The position numbers and the translations under genes were made by a program. Below the pieces are notes generated by a model. That model saw only the letters and a program-made list of their open reading frames with translations, searched no databases and had not been told where the DNA came from. This document shows positions 28,601-50,000 of a DNA stretch of 64,000 nt, in pieces. Origin of the DNA: Trissonchulus latispiculum (taxonomy: Eukaryota; Nematoda; Enoplea; Enoplida; Ironidae); NCBI GenBank assembly GCA_030248195.1, contig JASAND010004231.1, positions 20,374 through 84,373 of the forward strand, read 5' to 3'. Positions within the stretch are counted from its first letter, which is position 1, and each line of letters starts with the position of its first letter.

Positions 28601-31600
28601 TACTTCATACGGATCATGCACACAGAGAATCATTAACCATTTGGACGGTCACTTACTCAATTACAACTGACAACTACATTGCATAGAACATTCATACAAA
28701 GATCCTAGGTAATCTAATATTGAACTACGTAACCCTATTAACTAATTAAACACAATCAGCAACATTTATGCAATACCTAAACTAATAACCACTTATGCCT
28801 CACTTATGCAACATTTAGACTAGAATGCACTCATATTACAGAAATGCAATCATTCATACAAATCACACATACACTTCATTCCTGCTTATGATCTGAGCCT
28901 TGATCACTCCAGCGATGCTCACAACCTTCATCAGACAGAAGGAGTTTCCGCGAGTCAACGCGCATACAGTCATAGAAACCAATACAATGCCATTCATACA
29001 ATTCATGCATACATACAATATCTAAGGTACATACTTATCTAACTAATTCTAAAAGTAGACATGATTAAAGAAACAATCTAAATCTAAATGGAACCTAACT
29101 CTAATTAATACTAAGTGACCTATGCTACTAAACATACTAAATTAACTAAATTTAAAACGAGAATTTGTTATGAGTTTTAGACATCTAAAAACTCAGTTTA
29201 TAGCGCGGAATTTTTTGGCAATTTTGAGAACTTGGAAACTTTGAGAAAGCCACGTGAGTAATGATTGCCAAGCAATCATTACTAAACAAACTACTATTAA
29301 ACAAAACTACTGCAATAATTAAATTAATTAATGGGGAAGCCGGTCATTCCCCGTGAAAGGCTTAATTATTAATTATTTTAAAGTAAGTGATTACTTTTAA
29401 GATTTGATTTAAAAGTTCCTCTCGTATTTTGATAACCTACTGCTTTTAGATACCGACCTACAGCAACAATTACAGAATACAAACAATAGTTTTTAAGGCT
29501 TAACAAAGCCTGAGATTAAAACAATATGGCCGGCAACTCCTAGTTGCCGGCTGTGGGGTAAGTATTTCTATTAACTAACTCAATAAAAACAGGGTCGTAG
29601 CAAAGGGACCCTCTAACTCAAACTTGGAGGTTGGGTCCCCACTTAAATATCCCCATATTCTACTTTAAAAACCCCAATTTTAGGTCAAAAGGACCTTGAT
29701 AAAAACTGATAAAAGCTGGTCGTGGCTTGGCCAGAAAAATGCAACTAAATGATAACAAATAAATGAGCAAAATAATGGGAGGTGGAGGTCAGCAAACCTC
29801 GGTATACAGAGAGTGTCGGCACGAAAAACAGAAAAACTAAAGACAGGGACAATTCTCAAGACCTCCATCAAACAGGAGGAGTTTACATGAGCTGCCCCTT
29901 CATTTAAAATAATAAAATCATGACAATAATGATAAATAGAAATAAATATAAACTAAAAGTGGCTCGAAAGCCCACACATGCTATCATAACTAAAGATTGG
30001 CCTCAGGCCCAAAATACTGAAAAAATGGGGCTCTTCGGCCCAAAAAATGCGTATAAAAATAATGGCCCATTGGCCTCATAAAGTGTATATAAAAAATGGC
30101 CCGAAGGCCCAAAAAGATGCATATATATAAAAAATGGCCCTAAGGCCTCAAAAATGTACAATGAAAAAATGGCCAAAAGGGCCTTTGAAAAACCCTAGGT
30201 TTTTTTTTCTTCTCAGTTCGTGGCCAGGCATAAAAAACCTATATGGCCCTAATTGGGTAGTGTTCGTTGTTGTTTTTCTCAAAATCTTTTCTGGCCCGAA
30301 GGCCAGAAAAGTCCTACTTTTAACCTAACCTGGGAAATACGCTTTAGCCCCCATGCAGTACCAACTGCACTGGAGAGCGCATAAAGGGGAGGGGGAAGCA
30401 ACCGCTTTCGGTTGCTCTCAAACGAACACTGATTGAAAAAAAATTTTTGGGACCGAGCTGACAGTTTTGCTGACAGCTCGGTGACAGGTCATTAGCGAAA
30501 GTTGGAGCGGATTGCCTTCTTGATTTTAAGGCAAAGCTTCTAGAAAGTTCTAGAACTTTCTAGAAGCTTGCCACCTTTTTCACGTGGGGCGCAGCGGCGG
30601 GCTGAGCCAGCTGGCCATTAGTGGTCGAAATTAATGAGATTTTGGAATTATTGCCCCCCAACTGACCCATTTTTGATATATTTCCAGTGCCGAAACTTGG
30701 CGAAACTTTGCGAAATTTTCTTTAACACATAAACGTAACCAAAGGGAAAACTTTGCGAAATTTCGGCACTTTAATGAATTATTACGCAAGAAATATAATT
30801 TTCTATAAGTTACAATTTATATCATGATAATCTACGTACTTATCTACATATACCTAGCTACTTTTGCTGAGGGGGGGAGGGGGGAAGAGGGGAAGGGGGG
30901 GATGGGTGGGAAGGGGGGGGGTTGTTGTGTTTTTGGGGGTAAAATAGCTATTCATATTTACATTATTATTGTTATTAAGGGGGTTAAGCCCCCTCTAAAT
31001 CAAATGACTTGGGCTTATCCTTCTATTTTCTTGTTTCCTTTTCTTGTTGGCCTTGTCCTCGGCCAAAAGTTCAGGCGAGGACAACTGCTAGGCCTTGGAA
31101 GAAAGAGGCCTAGCAGAAAGAGAGAGAGAGAGAGAGAAAAGAAAACAACACCTGACTCAGGTGTAGTCTGGGAGGTAGACAACCTCCCAGACAATGAAAA
31201 AGGGAAAAGGTTTGCCTTAACTTTAAGGCAAAAAGAAAACCAATTTTAGTACACTCCTTTTTGGAGTGATAAGATTACGACATAAAAAGTAATCTTATAA
31301 AAACATTTTAGCTTATAACTTTCTTATTATTGGGAGTTGAAAAGTCGGGTTTGGATTTTTGGAATCAGAATCAAATTCTCTTTCATATTAGCCCAAGTCA
31401 TTTTTCGACCAAAAATATCAAAATTAACTAATTATTACCTAATTAACACTTAATTATTACTAATTAACCCTACCTAACTACGTACTTAGCTATTTTACAT
31501 CTAATGGTGAACCATCTTCCAATATTCGCTGTTTTAGATGTCCATTTTCATTTTATAGGCGATTTTACGACTAATTTTCAGTTTAATTATGCACATAAAC

Positions 31601-32172
31601 TTCGTATGTTTCAGGTTTATGACTTCCTGCTAACTGGTATCCAAACACTAGTGATTTGGTTATCTTTGCGGGGAAGGCTTATTCACTCGGCTATTATGGA
31701 CGTTATTCACTAATTCACCTAAGTATAGTTCAATTGTTGACTTTTATCTTCGTGTGGGAGTAACAACTCCACTTACTGAAGGGATGATAACCGAAGGGAT
31801 TAAGACCGGAATACCCCTTTTTTCACATCTCCTGGATTAGTATTGTTAGTAACACACGTTAGTAGGACTTAATTAGGCTTAAAATCGTATTTAAAACTAA
31901 GATTCGCGTCCTAATTGGGTATTAACCTTGAACCCTATTAATAAATTTCCTGATTTCTACTGAATACTGGCAACTCGAGCTAAACAAACATATGATAATC
32001 TATACAATTATTACTTGGACATTACTCGATAATTACATTCCCTGTTGATGATCTTCGCTCTTCTTCACAGATCCATGGCATGAGAATTTCTTCCTTGCAG
32101 TTTGATTATTTTGAAACCTTTTTAGACCGATTTCGGTTACGTTTAACACCTTATTTTATTAATTCCATTACA
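25608..32172 (-). repeat. 5' LTR of the giant element (6565 bp)
   Basis: Direct counterpart of 5342-11787 with the same order of hairpins. Differences include a G-rich stretch at about 30866-30945 that is absent from the left LTR and many single-base changes. No protein-coding ORF is supported. The promoter start could not be placed. Confidence 0.93.
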
Positions 32173-32176
32173 GATT
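32173..32176. repeat. Target-site duplication GATT (right copy)
   Basis: Immediately follows the LTR end CATTACA and pairs with 5338-5341. Confidence 0.8.
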
Positions 32177-32177
32177 C

Positions 32178-32183
32178 TTTAAT
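32178..32183 (-). terminator. Poly(A) signal ATTAAA of the esterase gene
   Basis: The minus strand reads ATTAAA 69 bp after the esterase stop and only 5 bp from the LTR boundary. Cleavage 10-30 nt further on would therefore fall in LTR sequence. Confidence 0.5.
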
Positions 32184-32251
32184 GCATTTGACGAGGTATG
32201 CTCTTTTACAACGATCACAAGTAAAATGTTACATTTACAAGCTGAGGTTAT

Positions 32252-41477
<9,226 letters not shown>

Positions 41478-42438
41478 TAAAGCTGGTGAAACTAGGTCTG
41501 ACTTAAAGCAGAAGGTACGAAAGACGCTTTGTTTAACTTAGAAGTAAAGTATGTCCAAAACAAGTTATAAGTATGCGCAATATCTTTCAACAGACGTTTT
41601 TGCTGTCTTACGTTGTCGTTTTGATACCAGTTTTTCCTTTTCAGAACTTTGTGCACAATGTTTTTAAGGAAACTACTTGACGTTTGTTTGTCCGCAGGAA
41701 TGACGATGACTGATACGCCATTTTTGACTTAAGAAATCGACAAAAAGTTCTCGATTCTATGAAGTCATTTCGCGAATATAATCCAAGACAGTTGTCCAAC
41801 TCAGGATCAGGCCAAGCAGTAGTAGTCTAACTTTGAATGCACCGTTTTCTAGTTGATTCAATCAACCCTTTCATAAAAAGATAAAAGAGGAAAAGACAAG
41901 CTCGTTTTGAGTTAAATGAGTTAGTTCATTGTAACTCAACTCTGCTAATCCACACATTCTACTCTTTCTTGAAAAGGCATCCCAAAAACTGTCAAATAAT
42001 ATCCACTAATGACCATGCATAGGAGCATTAACTGCTTTCCATAACACCAAAACAATTTAAACAGACAAATTTAAAATCAAAGTTGTTAGTGCAATTAAAA
42101 TTTGCATGCAATTAGCAAGTTTTAATGAAAAATAACGCTGTCCATGATAAATGTGTACGGACGTATCGAAAAGTTAGAGCTACGCGCCAACACCTTATGC
42201 AGGTAAACTGAAAATCTGTAGTAATGTATCTAATGTAACGTTTATTAGCAAAGTGCGCACGATATTATGTAGCAAAATTAAATTTTACAACAGTTAACTC
42301 ATAAATTCAATAAATTTGAGATAAACTAGGACTTTCTTGGCCAACGGCCCATAGCTTTGCCGGCCAATGGCCGACCATTGCCCGCACCGACCAGCGCACA
42401 ACACTATGTACTTTATATCCACTATTACATCCGACTGG

Positions 42439-43551
42439 TAGAGGCCTGCATTACGGCCCGCGGCCCGATCCAGCCAGGCCCGCGGGCCGGGCCGAGCGGG
42501 CCGACGACCAAAATTCACGGGCCGGGCCGGGCCACGGGTCGAGTGTCTAGCCCGCTTCCATTTTTTGCGAGACTTTACTAGGAAATAATAACTCAATTTT
42601 TTAGCTTCAGCGGTTTTTGTTCTTCTTGAACATGTTTCGTCCACATTAACACTGCTTTTCATAAATTAGTTTCAGCATTTTCTTTCATAAAATGTTACTG
42701 TGTATTCTATTTAAATCAAATTGTCAATTAATTAGTTAAATGAATACCGGCAAATTTTACAGTCGTCTTCTGTTAAAAAGTTGTATTCTGATTAGTGACG
42801 GTCACCCGATATTTTTTCATATCCGGATTGCGTTAACGGATATCCGGATATCCGTATATCTGGTTATCCGTCTATTCCAAACTCAAGTTCTAGAAAATTT
42901 TTCATTTTGCAGTGAAAATTTCAATTTTTCTGTCAATTCTTCGTTACGCTGTGAATTTCTATCATACAGTCAAGCCACAAACTTGGTTTCAAAGATATTT
43001 TTAGAGAAAGTTTTGAAAAATATTTTAAAATTTTCGAAATTTTTATTAAAAATTTTCTAGTTGTTCATTACCTTGTCTGAAATGTAAACGGATATCCGGA
43101 TATTTTTCTCAAATCGGATATTATCCGGATATCCAGTGCCCATCACTAATTCTAATGCTCATTTCTTGATTCGCCAAAAATAGAACTCGAAAAAATATTA
43201 TCATCTAACTGATGGTTTCCTCCACAACTCTGTGGTATGTGCAAAAATTCGAAAAAAAGAACTTTGAACTGTTAATTGCAAAAGTTGGTGTGTAAAATTA
43301 ATGTCAAGTCTCTCAATTCTTTCATGCAATTTTTGCCTTTATAACACTAAAACACCAGGCTGAATTTCGATTATAAATTTGGAAATTTTTTGCAATTTTG
43401 CATTTTCTGAAACAAAATGAAAAATGTCGCGGGCCGAAACTTTTGACGGGACGGGCCGGGCGGGCCGAAACCTTTCACGTGCCAGGCCGGGCGGGTCGAG
43501 AAAAATTTTTTACGGGCCGGGCCGGAAAAATTCGGCCCGTGTATGTCTCTA
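42439..43551. mobile_element. hAT-like MITE with perfect 8-bp target duplication
   Basis: CCGACTGG is repeated exactly at 42431-42438 and 43552-43559. The ends are TAGAGGCCTGCATTACGG and (reverse) TAGAGACATACACGGGCC, with GGGCCGGGCC subterminal clusters. No transposase. It is interrupted by another MITE. Confidence 0.85.
42793..43148. mobile_element. Nested hAT-like MITE with ATCCGGATATCC clusters
   Basis: Ends TAGTGACGGTCAC and (reverse) TAGTGATGGGCAC. The 8-bp flanks ATTCTGAT (42785-42792) and ATTCTAAT (43149-43156) match at seven positions. It inserted into the element at 42439-43551. Confidence 0.8.
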
Positions 43552-43986
43552 CCGACTGGACAAGTTGCAAAATCCGAAAAATAAAACGTTCAATTTCAAA
43601 ATAAGAGTATTTTCATGAAAGTTATCGAGTAAAATATAACTTTATTTGCTAAAGAAAACAAACATTTGATAAAGATGTTAGCAACATATACTGAAAACTT
43701 TTCCGTGGCAAACGAAACATTTGCATATTTAATTTGGACATCTTGAATGGAAAAATTCAAAAGTAAAACATTCTTGCTTTCCCCAACGTCATAATGCTGT
43801 AAATGTTCACCAGTCTTGGTCGATTGAACTATAACTGAAAACGCAGCCCTACGATTCAACCTTCGTAATGTGTGCACACGCAATTTCAAAAAAATAGTTA
43901 TAATGCTTTCGAGATCGGGACAACGTCCTTTGGACAGATGTCAGTTGACTACTCCTAGCCGACTAATTACAAGAATTAAAAAGTAG

Positions 43987-43992
43987 TTTATT
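43987..43992 (-). terminator. Poly(A) signal AATAAA of BPTF
   Basis: The minus strand reads AATAAA 87 bp beyond the BPTF stop codon. Confidence 0.6.
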
Positions 43993-44078
43993 GACACAAC
44001 TGTACAAAGAAAAACAATAACAATAAAAGGTAAACAACCGTAAATAAAACAGTTCAAAGAAATGAAAAAGATATAGAG

Positions 44079-47000
44079 TTATTTAGCCTTGAGAGCGATC
44101 TTCTTCCGAATTTCATTCACTTGTTCCGTAAAATACTTCTCCAGGACATTGGCTCGTTGGGCAATCGCATTATCTGGAGGATAGTAGGTTCGAGCATTAT
44201 CAAAGATTCGTGAACAATCAGTGATAAAATCCTGTAAGGTTAAATATTTGTATTTTCCAAGATTAGCATCCAGTGTTCGCAGATCTAAAATCAAAAATAG
44301 GATTACAATACTAGACAATGTACGTATGTAGCCAAGAGTACATAATACATAAGAGTGTGACAGCAGGCAAGCTCTCTGCTATCAGCTGTAGGTACATGCT
44401 ATGTTCGCTAACGGCTGACCCCCCACAAACGTGTATGTGCTCTTCAAAGAAATTTGCACGCTATGTTTGCGTGCTGAAGCTCGCAACAGACGCACATTGA
44501 ACCAACTGAGTATTTGTGTTTTCGAGCTTTAACACGTAAAGATAGCGTGCGAATTTCTTTGAAGAGCACATACACATTTGTGGGGGGGGGTCAGCCGTTA
44601 GCGAACATAGCATGTACCTGCAGCTAATAACAGAGAGCTTGCCTGCTGTCACACTCTTATGTATTATGTACTCTTGATGTAGCTACGCAACAAATAGGTT
44701 AGATTTTCAGGACAAAACCTCTAAATTGAATGGAGTGTTGTTGACCGGCCAGGAAGGCGGAAAACGGCCAGCCAGCAAGACTTTATATTTCAACGGATTA
44801 CTAGTCTCCTAAGTAAATAGGATTTTAAATTTTGCGGATACTTTATTTGCTGATTACTTGTTCCAGTATCCACGGAGCAGCTAGCCGACCGTTTGCCGTC
44901 TACAAGCCGTCAGCCAATCGTTTCCGGCGAGTAGGGCTTGCGAACGGCTGGCTGGGCAGGATAACGCCCGGTCGGCAGTTTCTGGCTGCCCGGCCGAGTC
45001 GGGCCGGTAGCACTCCTAAGGACGGTCAGCCGGGGAAAGCTTAATTTTAAATTAAAACGAAAAACTAAACTAAACCCAGCTAATCATGATGTTACTTTGT
45101 GCAATAGCAATTCGCCACAATTCTGTTAAAGAAAAATCCCGCATTACAAAAGCAAACATCAAAAGCAGCAGCAGCATTATAAATAGAGAAATACCCATTG
45201 GAAACTGAATTCGGTTGAGATAGTCAGGAAACTTTTTCGTGTCCACTGGATCCACAAAAGACCACGACATACGATGACGCTGAAAACATTAACATAAATA
45301 CGGCCAATTGAATGCAATATCTACCTAATAAAAATCTACATCAAAAGTGACAGCCCTTATTACGCACGAAAAAAACTGGTGCATACGTACAATTAACGAG
45401 CTGACAACTTTCTTCAACGCTGCGATATCAGCGGAAGTAAGCCGAGTGGTCAGCGCTTTGAACTGCGACTGTGACTTATGCTGACACTTCGGGCAGGTGT
45501 ATTCGTTCATCTCTTCTGCCTGGGCCTCCGTCACATTGACACACAGACCATGATACCTAAAAAAGATAAAACTTAAGAAGATATATAAGAATCGAACACA
45601 CATCATTTGGAAAAGGGGAAGACTTTGTGCAGTGTCCCGTGTGGTGGAGCATCATGGAATTTATTAAGCTTCAAGAAACCAAACTTTTTTTCTAACCACA
45701 ACAACATTTTCCTCAAGCAATGCAAAATCAACGGCAGTGATGCTTTCGCCTTTTTGTAGTAGGGACCATGCTGCAATTAAATTGCAAGAACAGGCAAAAC
45801 ATTGTACATTCCTTCCTCATTATTTCCTGGGTTAACTTTAGGAGGACACTTTTAGACCCCCCACATTCGACTTCCTCCCTCCTTGCTTGGTCCATCTCGA
45901 CTTGTTTTGGCATTTCCAATTGAGCACACCTTGAGGCACCCAAAAGGCCCCCAAATTTTGAAGAATTGCCAAAAATTCGACATTTTTACGGTTTTGAAGC
46001 ACGTTTTGGTTTCAAGTCGTCTTTTCTGTATAAATGCTGAACTTTTGAGCATTTAGCAGGGTATGTAGAAAACAGGCTAATTTTACTACAGCTTTGGCGA
46101 TTTCAGACCACTTTATGTTGCTCACACTTATGGGCACCCCACTGTTTTCGCCTAAAGTGATCCTAGTTTTACGTGAAAAAATGTGCTTTATAAACTGAAA
46201 ATGCAGAGTCCTTTAAAAATAGACAGACATAAATTTTCCAGAATTGTGTGATGACTGATACCATTTCCGTAATAATTTTTGCTAAAAGCTAAGTTTCAAA
46301 CAACCCAGAAAATGAGTGGAGTAGAGTGGTAGGAGAACACTACTGTATCCAAAGACAACTTGAGAGAATGCCAAAATGGATGTAAGAACAAATTTATCAA
46401 TGATTAAGAATGACTTTTTAGTGATACCATTCCTGGCAAACATCGCAGCAGATGTAGAATTTTGAGGCATCATAGGGAGTGCGACAGAGACAGTAGAGTT
46501 CCAGATTTTGTTTCTCCTTGGAACACGTGGGACAGGCCCATTCCTCCAATCGTTTGGCCTTGGACTCCGAAATGCCCACACACTCTCCGTGGAACCAGTT
46601 GGAGCAGAGATCGCAGCCAACCATGTACCTGAAAAAAGAAAAATAAATTTTAGTTTAGTTGTTCAAAACTGGCGCGAAAGCGTCTTCTAAAATGTCACTA
46701 CAGTTTGGGAACGAATTCCAACTTAAGCTTGGTTCGATTGTGCCCGGGTGGCTCAATCGGTAGAGCGTCGGTCTAGTTAACCGAAGGTTGTGGGTTCGAT
46801 CCCCACCTCGGGCCCGAATTTTTCGGGTCGGAGGTGCTGTAGTGACAATCTTAGTTTCGTTTGTTCTTTCATTTGTGTTCTCATCACACAGAAGAATTCT
46901 CGCCACCAAACCGGATACCAAACTGTGCCTTTTCGCAAAACTTGCTAGTTACAAAAACAGAAATGGCAAATCTTGTTCCTCTTTTGCAATTAAAAAAAGG

Positions 47001-50000
47001 AGAAGCGGATTTACAATATTTTTGAGCACTTTACATTTCACCTTTATTTTTCTCATGGGACATGCGCTTGTTTTAGGCAACCAAATATTTTCACGTATTT
47101 ACACTACTTTATGTTCTGGGCTAGCGTAAAAAATACCGCAAAAGAAACTGTTCCATTTCAAAACACTAGTAACAAAAATGCCCTAACGGTCATTGCTAAA
47201 GGGGAGAATAGGGAAATGCTGCTAAAGCGGAAAAATGCCAATAGTTTCGTGCAGATTAATGTCTACTCAGCGCCTAAAATTATTGAAACCAGCTTTTTGG
47301 CACAGAATAGGGAATCTAGCCAGCGCCTAAAATGATTGAAACCAGCTTTTTGGCGCAGAATAGGGAATCTAGCCAGCGCCTAAAATGATTGAAACCAGCT
47401 TTTTGGTGCAGAATAGGGAATCTAGTCAGCGCCTAAAATGATTGAAACCAGCACTTTGCTGCGGAATAGGGAATCTAGTCAGCGCCTAAAATTATTGAAA
47501 CCAGCTCTTTGGTGCAGAATAGGGAATCTAGTCAGCGCCTAAAATGATTGAAACCAGCGTCTGGGGTAGAATAGGCGCCTCTCGCCATCCACCCTATTCG
47601 CGTGAACTCGAAGACTTCTCGTAGAATGAACTTAGCCAATAAGCACTTGACATTTGCGTGGATAGGTGTCACATACCTGTGACGTGACGTGTCACATAGG
47701 CTGTGTGTAAGTGTGCGTGTAAGTGCATCAGCAGTTCCTCGTGAAGTTCGAAAAAACCAGTTTACTTTAGGTAGAGGGATTATGCGTACTCACAAACAAT
47801 GCCAGGTGTCGTACAATTATTTGCGTACAGCTGAATGTATGAACTCACGCATTATGCTAACCTTGGTTTGCACATGTTGCTCAGGAGGTTGAACAAACTT
47901 TATCATGGAACAAAATTTATCATGTTAAATATACGTATATACTTACACGTTTATGTATTGTATGTGCTATATATATACGCTATCGTGGTGGAGAATTTGA
48001 GTGGACTTGACGAAGCCAAATGCGTTTATGTACACATATACAGTACGTAGACGTATTTTATCTTAGGGGCGCGGTAACTAATTTTTTTCATAGCGACTGA
48101 TCATTTTCATTTCATTCAGTCACAGCGGAGCCCACATTACATGACACCAGTATCACAGTGTTCAGTCCAGCAGACAGCTCCTTGTGCGGAATTAGGTATA
48201 TACTTCATCATTTCTACTCACAAGTTATCTCATAAGCCTTCTCAATCCAAACCAACCGAACTTACGCCATTGCGATTGAGTACGTATCTGAGCACTTCAC
48301 GCGAATAGGGTGGATGGCGAGAGGCGCCTATTCTACCCCAGACGCTGGTTTCAATCATTTTAGGCGCTGACTAGATTCCCTATTCTGCACCAAAGAGCTG
48401 GTTTCAATAATTTTAGGCGCTGACTAGATTCCCTATTCCGCAGCAAAGTGCTGGTTTCAATCATTTTAGGCGCTGACTAGATTCCCTATTCTGCACCAAA
48501 AAGCTGGTTTCAATCATTTTAGGCGCTGGCTAGATTCCCTATTCTGCGCCAAAAAGCTGGTTTCAATCATTTTAGGCGCTGGCTAGATTCCCTATTCTGT
48601 GCCAAAAAGCTGGTTTCAATAATTTTAGGCGCTGAGTAGACATTAATCTGCACGAAACTATTGGCATTTTTCCGCTTTAGCAGCATTTCCCTATTCTCCC
48701 CTTTAGCAATGACCGTTAGGGCATTTTTGTTACTAGTTTCTTGTATTTTTCCGCTGTAGATCACATACGTATTACTTTTCGACTTTAATAAGCAACCGGC
48801 ATTTTCCCGGATAAGATGTGTGTAGCAATGTCGGGGAGGCTAGTGGCGCCGAGTGGGTTAGGATAAAATCCAAAATACTTTTATTAGGACCTTTTATGCA
48901 AAGTTGTGCCCACAAAAGCGAGTGTTTAACGCAATTTTCTGAATCGCTGACGATGTGCGGGGGGAGTGGCGGCACCGCGTGGGGAAGGATAGAAATCAAA
49001 ATGGCAGACTGTTTTAAAGGCACTTTTAACGCAAATTTTAGACCGCAAAATCGTGGGTTTAGCGCAGTTTTCTGAATGGCTGGCTGATGATGTGCCGAGG
49101 GGGGGGGGAATGCGGCTCCGCGTGGGGACACAGATTTAAATAGCAGGCTCTTATATGCGAACTTGGGAACGCAAATGAGTGTTTAATCCAGTTCTCTGAT
49201 CGGTTGCCGATACTTGGGGGGGGCAGCGGCACGCGTGGGGACACAGAGATTTAAATAGCAGGCTCTTATATGCGAATTTGAGAACGCAAATGAGTGTTTA
49301 ACGCAATTTTCTGAATGGCAGATGATGTGCGAAGGCGGGGGGGGGCAGCGGCACGCGTGGGGACACAGAGATTTAAATAGCAGGCTCTTATATGCGAATT
49401 TGAGAACGCAAATGAGTGTTTAACGCAATTTTCTGAATGGCTGATGATGTGCGGAGGGGGGGGGGGTAGCGGCGCCGCGTGGGGACACAGAGATTTAAAT
49501 AGCAGGCTCTTATATGCGAATTTGTGAACGCAAATGAGTGTTTAATGCAGTTCTCTGATCGGTTGCCGATATTTGGTGGGGGCAGCGGCACGCGTGGGGA
49601 CACAGAGATTTAAATAGCAGGCTCTTATATACGTATATATATATATGCGAATTTGAGAACGCAAATGAGTGTTTAATCCAGTTCTCTGATCGGTTGCCGA
49701 TATTTGGGGGGGGGGCAGCGGCACGCGTGGGGACACAGAGATTTAAATAGCAGGCTCTTATATGCGAATTTGAGAACGCAAATGAGTGTTTAACGCAATT
49801 TTCTGAATGGCTGATGATGTGCGAAGGGGGGGGGGCAGCGGCACGCGTGGGGACACAGAGATTTAAATAGCAGGCTATTATATGCGAATTTGAGAACGCA
49901 AATGAGTGTTTAACGCAATTTTCTGAATGGCTGATGATGTGCGGAGGGGGGGGTAGCGGCGCCGCGTGGGGACACAAAGATTTAAATAGCAGGCTCTTAT

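Larger units (their letters stand above)
5342..32172 (-). mobile_element. Giant pol-less LTR retroelement, 26.8 kb
   Basis: Two long direct repeats (5342-11787 and 25608-32172) start TGTAATG and end CATTACA, the standard TG...CA termini with a 7-bp inverted repeat. GATT occurs immediately outside both ends (5338-5341 and 32173-32176), a 4-bp target duplication. All five internal ORFs read on the minus strand, so the right LTR is the 5' LTR. Content in sense order: Gag, linker ORF, Env-protease-Gag-like ORF, NADAR ORF, acidic ORF. No YxDD reverse-transcriptase box, RNase H or integrase motif was seen in any ORF, so it must depend on enzymes supplied elsewhere or have lost them. The Gag zinc knuckle, retropepsin and 4-bp duplication suggest a Ty3/gypsy-related or retrovirus-like origin. 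Confidence 0.93.
41478..44078. other. Intergenic region between esterase and BPTF
   Basis: No supported gene. It contains a right end of a GGCCGG hAT-like element (about 42325-42406, ending AACACTA), the nested MITE pair at 42439-43551, and an AT-rich remainder. The BPTF poly(A) signal lies at 43992-43987. The upstream esterase promoter must be within about 41478-42320, but no motif stands out. Confidence 0.5.

Noticed and set aside
43596..43889. 97-codon minus-strand ORF near the BPTF 3' end
   Set aside because: No recognisable domain, no splice partners, AT-rich; likely chance.
46655..46921. 88-codon ORF containing GGDRTHNLRLTRPT
   Set aside because: This is the antisense translation of the tRNA-like gene at 46742-46813.
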